NCBI GenBank assembly: GCA_937975735.1
Contig: CALJUI010000486.1
Coordinates: 1-8,120 of the forward strand
Reading direction: 5' to 3'
Source of the DNA: an uncultured Rubrivivax sp.
GTDB taxonomy: Bacteria; Pseudomonadota; Gammaproteobacteria; Burkholderiales; Burkholderiaceae_C
Length of the DNA: 8,120 nt
The notes beneath the pieces were generated by a model. The model saw nothing but the letters and a program-made list of their open reading frames with translations. It ran no database searches and was not told the DNA's origin. The position numbers and the translations under genes are program-made. Of this stretch, positions 5,271-8,120 are shown one piece after another (position 1 is the first letter of the stretch; the number at the start of each line of letters is the position of its first letter).

Positions 5271-5455
5271 TGCTGCTGTTCCGCCTCGTCTTCGGGCTGC
5301 TGCTGCTGTCCGGCGTGCTGTGCTTCGCGATGTACATCGGCACCGGCCAGGTGCTGTGGCGCCAGCGCGGGCTGGTCATCGTCAAGTGGACGGTGCTGGC
5401 CGCGCTCGGCTTCTTCGCGGTGCTGATCCTCGAGCGGCTGGTGCGGATGCTCTGA
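5270..5455 (+). CDS. Small two-helix membrane protein downstream of lpxC
   Basis: A 61-residue hydrophobic protein of unknown function, starting MLLFRLVFGLLLLSGVLCFA. Helix one is about residues 4-23; the loop TGQVLWRQRG carries basic residues; helix two is about 37-56 (VIVKWTVLAALGFFAVLIL), ending ERLVRML. Its ATG overlaps the lpxC stop (TGATG, 5268-5272), so it is translationally coupled to lpxC and needs no ribosome binding site of its own. Positive residues in the connecting loop suggest that both ends face the periplasm and the loop faces the cytoplasm, which is inference. The coupling hints at a role in the envelope, possibly linked to lipid A synthesis, but no family is recognised. Length, hydrophobic pattern and overlap make a chance frame unlikely. 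Confidence 0.8.
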   Translation: MLLFRLVFGLLLLSGVLCFAMYIGTGQVLWRQRGLVIVKWTVLAALGFFAVLILERLVRML

Positions 5456-5466
5456 GCGGCGCTCAG
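5452..5466. terminator. Short hairpin spanning both stop codons of convergent genes
   Basis: CTGAGC-GGC-GCTCAG is a perfect 6-bp inverted repeat. It contains the TGA of the small membrane protein gene (5453-5455) and, on the other strand, the TGA of hypE (5463-5465); the gap between the genes is only seven bases. There is no T-run. It may act as a weak bidirectional terminator or 3'-end stabiliser, or simply reflect two symmetrical stop contexts. Confidence 0.35.
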
Positions 5467-6518
5467 CAGATCCGCGGCAGCGGGTCGCCGCTGAGCCAGT
5501 CGACGATGCGCCGGCCGCCCAGCTCGGTGCCCATCTCGATGAAGCGGTGCGGGTCGTCGGTGACCTCGCCGATGCGCGCCGCGTCGCGCCCGAGCGGATG
5601 CGCGCGCAATGCGGCCAGCGCGGCGTCCGCGTGCGCGGGCGTGCAGACCACGATGCACTTGCCCTCGTTGGCGATGTACAGCGGATCGAGGCCGAGCAAT
5701 TCGCAGGCCGCGCGCACCTGCGGCTTGATCGGGATCGCCGCCTCGTCGAGCCGCAGGCCGACGCCGGCCTGGCGGGCGATCTCGTGCAGGCTGCTCGCCA
5801 GGCCGCCGCGCGTCGGGTCCCGCAAGGTGTGCACCGCGCCTTCGGGCAGGCTCGACAGCAGCTGCGCGACCAGGCCGTGCAGCGCCGCGCAGTCGGACAC
5901 GACCGGCGTGTCGAAGGCCAGCGCCTCGCGCTGCGCGAGGATCGCGACGCCGTGGTCGGCGAGCGTGCCCGAGACCAGCACCGCGTCGCCCGGCCGCGCC
6001 ATCGCGCCGCCGATGCGGCGTGCCGGCGGCAGGTGGCCGACGCCGGTGGTGGTGATGAAGACGCCGTCGCCCTTGCCGCGCTCGACGACCTTGGTGTCGC
6101 CGGTGACGATGGCCACGCCGGCGTCGCGCGCGGCGGCGGCCATCGACTCGACGATGCGCGCCAGGTCGGCCAGCGCGAAGCCTTCCTCGAGCACGAAGCC
6201 GGCGCTCAGCCACCGCGGCGTCGCGCCGAGCATCGCGACATCGTTGACCGTGCCGTGCACCGCCAGCCGACCGATGTCGCCGCCGGGGAAGAACAGCGGC
6301 GAGATCACGTGGCCGTCGGTGGCGATCACGAGCCGATGGCCGGCGGGCGGATCGAGCCGCGCCGCGTCGTCGCCTTCGCCCAGCAGCGGATTGTCGAAGG
6401 CGCGCCGGAACAGCTCGTCGACCAGCTGCGTCGCGGCGCGGCCGCCGCCGCCGTGGTTCAGGTCGATGCGCCCGCGCTTGAGGTCCAGCGGGCGCAGGTA
6501 GGGGGCGCGCGTGGTCAT
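5463..6518 (-). CDS. hypE: Hydrogenase maturation protein HypE (carbamoyl dehydratase)
   Basis: HypE receives a carbamoyl group from HypF on its C-terminal cysteine and dehydrates it with ATP to a thiocyanate, the source of the CN ligands of the [NiFe]-hydrogenase iron. The protein is 351 residues and ends PRIC, giving the essential Cys351. It has the PurM/AIR-synthase-like fold signatures: HGGGG (22-26), the TDGHVISPLFFPGGDIG...HGTVNDVAMLGA block (67-99), VTGDTKVVERG (138-148), LRDPTRGGLASSLHEIA (232-248) and NEGK (284-287). ATG 6518 overlaps the hypD stop as ATGA (6515-6518), so translation is coupled and no separate ribosome binding site is needed. It is the last hyp gene here and ends seven bases from the convergent small membrane protein gene. 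Confidence 0.97.
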   Translation of the reverse strand: MTTRAPYLRPLDLKRGRIDLNHGGGGRAATQLVDELFRRAFDNPLLGEGDDAARLDPPAGHRLVIATDGHVISPLFFPGGDIGRLAVHGTVNDVAMLGATPRWLSAGFVLEEGFALADLARIVESMAAAARDAGVAIVTGDTKVVERGKGDGVFITTTGVGHLPPARRIGGAMARPGDAVLVSGTLADHGVAILAQREALAFDTPVVSDCAALHGLVAQLLSSLPEGAVHTLRDPTRGGLASSLHEIARQAGVGLRLDEAAIPIKPQVRAACELLGLDPLYIANEGKCIVVCTPAHADAALAALRAHPLGRDAARIGEVTDDPHRFIEMGTELGGRRIVDWLSGDPLPRIC

Positions 6519-7663
6519 GCGGCCGGCGCGGCCGTGACGGGGATGTCGCGGAAGCGGCCGTAGGAGAAGTGCGCGGCGCAGGCGCCTTCGCTGGAGACCA
6601 TGCACGAGCCCATCGGGTGGTCGGGCGTGCAGACGGTGGCGAAGAGCTTGCAGTCGGTCGGCCGCTTGAAGCCGCGCAGGATGGCGCCGCACTCGCACTG
6701 CTTGTGGTCGGGCACCGTGCGGTCGGCCAGGCCGAAGCGGCGCTCGGCGTCGAAGGCGGCGAATCGCTCGCGCAGCCGCAGCGCGCTGTGCGGCACCGGG
6801 CCCAGGCCGCGCCACTCGAACCACGCGCGCGGCTCGAAGACCTCGTCGATCACGGCCTGAGCGGCCAGGTTGCCGTCCGGGCCCACGGCGCGGGTGAACT
6901 CGTTCTCGACCTCGGCGCGGCCGGCGTTGACCTGCCGCACCAGCATGGCCACGGCCTGCATGACGTCCAGCGGCTCGAAGCCGGCGATCACGACCGGCTT
7001 GCGGTGATCGCGCGCGAAGGCCTCGTAGGCCCGCGTGCCGATGACGATGCTCACGTGCGCAGGCCCCACGAAGCCGTCGATCGGCACCGGATCGGGGCCG
7101 TCGGCGCCGGGGCCGGTGAGGATGTGCGCGATCGCGGCCGGCGTCAGCACGTGGTTGCACAGCACGCTGAAGTGGCGCAGGCCCTCCTGCGCCGCGCGGC
7201 GCACGACCAGGGCCGTCGGCGGCGTCGTCGTCTCGAAGCCGATCGCCAGGAAGACCACCTCGCGCTCGGGCTCGCGGCGTGCCAGCGCCAGCGCGTCGGC
7301 GGCGGACGTGACCATGCGCACGTCGGCGCCGAGCGACTTGGCCCGCAGCAGCGACAGGCCGTCCGACGCCGGCACGCGCATCACGTCGGCGTACGTGCAC
7401 AGGGTGACGCCGCGGTCGAGCGCGAGCCGGATCGCCTGGTCGATGCGGCCGATCGGCAGCACGCACACGGGGCATCCCGGGCCGTGCACCATCCGCACCG
7501 ACGGCGGCAGCAGGTCCACCACGCCGTAGCGCGCGATCGCGTGCGTGTGGCCGCCGCAGAACTCCATGAACCGGTAGCTCCGGCCGGGCTCGACCTCGGC
7601 GTGCAGCCGCTCGCTGACCCGGCGCGCCAGCGCCTTGTCGCGGAACTCGTCGACGTACTTCAT
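6515..7663 (-). CDS. hypD: Hydrogenase maturation protein HypD
   Basis: HypD is the [4Fe-4S] scaffold that, with HypC, assembles the Fe(CN)2CO unit of [NiFe] hydrogenases. It is 382 residues, slightly longer than E. coli HypD (373). Conserved blocks are MEFCGGHTHAI (33-43, Cys36), HGPGCPVCVLP (60-70, Cys64 and Cys67), the GFETTTPPTA motif (142-151) and the C-terminal cluster region. There CECGAILRG (Cys323, Cys325), DCKLF (Cys338), VCTPDHPMGSCMVSSEGACAAHF (Cys345, Cys354, Cys362) supply ligands. All expected cysteines are present. The ATG at 7661-7663 overlaps the hypC stop as ATGA (7660-7663) and matches the family start MKYVDEFRD; longer upstream extensions fall within hypC. The C-terminal TAAPAA tail is unconserved. 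Confidence 0.97.
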   Translation of the reverse strand: MKYVDEFRDKALARRVSERLHAEVEPGRSYRFMEFCGGHTHAIARYGVVDLLPPSVRMVHGPGCPVCVLPIGRIDQAIRLALDRGVTLCTYADVMRVPASDGLSLLRAKSLGADVRMVTSAADALALARREPEREVVFLAIGFETTTPPTALVVRRAAQEGLRHFSVLCNHVLTPAAIAHILTGPGADGPDPVPIDGFVGPAHVSIVIGTRAYEAFARDHRKPVVIAGFEPLDVMQAVAMLVRQVNAGRAEVENEFTRAVGPDGNLAAQAVIDEVFEPRAWFEWRGLGPVPHSALRLRERFAAFDAERRFGLADRTVPDHKQCECGAILRGFKRPTDCKLFATVCTPDHPMGSCMVSSEGACAAHFSYGRFRDIPVTAAPAA

Positions 7664-7887
7664 GGCGCGCCGGACAGGCTCATCTCGGCGAACAGCGCCA
7701 GCGTCTGCTCGGCCTCGTCGGGGTCGAGCACGCCGATGGCATGGCCGACGTGCACGATCACGTAGCCGCCGACGCCGGCCTCCGGCGTCAGCTCCACCGA
7801 GACCGTCTGGCGCACGCCACCGAGCTCGACCACGGCGCGCTGGTCGGCCAGCAGCTCGATCACGCGGGCGGGCAGGGCCAGGCACAT
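7660..7887 (-). CDS. hypC: Hydrogenase maturation chaperone HypC
   Basis: HypC is a small chaperone that carries the iron centre with HypD and delivers it to the hydrogenase large-subunit precursor. The protein is 75 residues. It begins MCLALPARVIEL with the essential Cys2 directly after the start Met, then ELGGVRQTVSVELTPEAGVGGYVIVHVGHAIGVLDPDEA, the usual HypC/HupF beta-barrel with the VHVGxAI motif (45-51). The start at 7887 is fixed by Cys2 and by a GGAGGT ribosome binding site (complement of 7896-7901) eight bases upstream, within the end of hypF. Its stop overlaps the hypD start. Whether it serves an uptake hydrogenase or another [NiFe] enzyme cannot be told here, as no structural gene is in the window. 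Confidence 0.96.
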   Translation of the reverse strand: MCLALPARVIELLADQRAVVELGGVRQTVSVELTPEAGVGGYVIVHVGHAIGVLDPDEAEQTLALFAEMSLSGAP

Positions 7888-7888
7888 G

Positions 7889-8120
7889 TCAGCGCACCTC
7901 CACCGGTTCGTCGGCCGTGGCGTCGGCCTCGGCGTCGTCGGTCGAACCGCCCGCGGCCTGCGCGCAGGCCGCCACCCAGGCCTGCCCGAGCGCCAGGCCG
8001 GCGTCGCCGCAGGCCGCCGCACGCGGCGCATGCACGGTCAGCCCGGCCGCGCGCAAGGCCATGTCCAGCCGCGTCGTCAGCACCCGGTTCAGGAAGCAGC
8101 CGCCGCCGAAGGCGACGTCG
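7889..8120 (-). CDS. hypF: Carbamoyltransferase HypF, C-terminal fragment
   Basis: The last 76 residues of HypF; the rest lies beyond the right edge. The visible start, DVAFGGGCFLNRVLTTRLDMALRA, corresponds to the conserved 'GG.F.N..L...L...L' region of the Kae1/TobZ-like carbamoyltransferase domain, and PRAAACGDAGLALGQAWVAA to the terminal 'P.NDGGLALGQA' block; here Cys-Gly replaces the usual Asn-Asp-Gly stretch. HypF uses carbamoyl phosphate and ATP to carbamoylate the HypE C-terminal cysteine. After QAWVAACAQ there is a 22-residue Asp/Ala/Glu-rich tail that looks non-essential. The stop (7889-7891) is one base from the hypC ATG, and hypC's ribosome binding site lies inside this gene, so translation is probably coupled. 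Order F-C-D-E is common in betaproteobacteria. Confidence 0.92.
   Translation of the reverse strand, partial: DVAFGGGCFLNRVLTTRLDMALRAAGLTVHAPRAAACGDAGLALGQAWVAACAQAAGGSTDDAEADATADEPVEVR

Noticed and set aside
5463..7475. Long upstream extension of hypE through hypD
   Set aside because: Residues before MTTRAPYLRP are the wrong frame of hypD. The ATGA overlap at 6515-6518 and family length define the hypE start.
1..8120. CRISPR array, tRNA, rRNA, transposase or phage genes
   Set aside because: No regularly spaced repeats, cloverleaf-like sequence, terminal inverted repeats or mobile-element protein motifs were seen; composition is uniform across the window.

Overview
The window reads as chromosomal DNA of a high-GC betaproteobacterium, most likely Burkholderiales (Rubrivivax/Methylibium/Leptothrix/Hydrogenophaga-like). 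The base composition is visibly near 70% G+C, third codon positions are almost all G or C, and the LpxC, YegP and HypFCDE proteins have a proteobacterial look. The genus is inference; no rRNA, tRNA, mobile element or CRISPR array is visible. Genes are tightly packed, and the largest non-coding gap is 213 bases.

Layout. (1) Positions 1-593, minus strand: a molybdenum-hydroxylase operon of the CO dehydrogenase/xanthine dehydrogenase type. It has a complete [2Fe-2S] small subunit followed by the first 36 residues of the molybdopterin large subunit. (2) Positions 807-1811, plus strand: a divergent XdhC/CoxI-family gene that probably matures or inserts the Mo cofactor for that enzyme. A strong palindrome lies in the shared upstream region. 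(3) Positions 1855-2543, minus strand: a two-repeat YegP/DUF1508 protein and, just upstream, a small single-helix membrane protein. (4) Positions 2690-4225, minus strand: a two-component pair of a NarX/LiaS-like histidine kinase and a canonical NarL/LuxR response regulator. (5) Positions 4335-5455, plus strand: lpxC (lipid A synthesis) overlapping a 61-residue two-helix membrane protein. (6) Positions 5463-8120, minus strand: hypF (3' end), hypC, hypD and hypE, the [NiFe]-hydrogenase Fe(CN)2CO cofactor assembly genes, joined by ATGA overlaps or a 1-base gap.

How they fit together. CO-dehydrogenase-like and hydrogenase-maturation genes suggest a facultative chemolithotroph or mixotroph able to use trace reduced gases, although the substrate of the Mo enzyme cannot be fixed from this fragment. 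LpxC is housekeeping.

The most unusual part is the two-component region. The kinase looks catalytically degenerate: Gln replaces the phospho-accepting His in an otherwise recognisable H-box, and the N-box and G2 motif are altered. The regulator keeps every key residue. A 19-base element (18/19 identical) occurs only upstream of the kinase and upstream of the small membrane protein/yegP pair. A 9-base half of it and a TAGCAT -10-like box sit at exactly the same spacing in both places. My working model is a small regulon in which this regulator controls its own kinase gene and the membrane protein-YegP operon.
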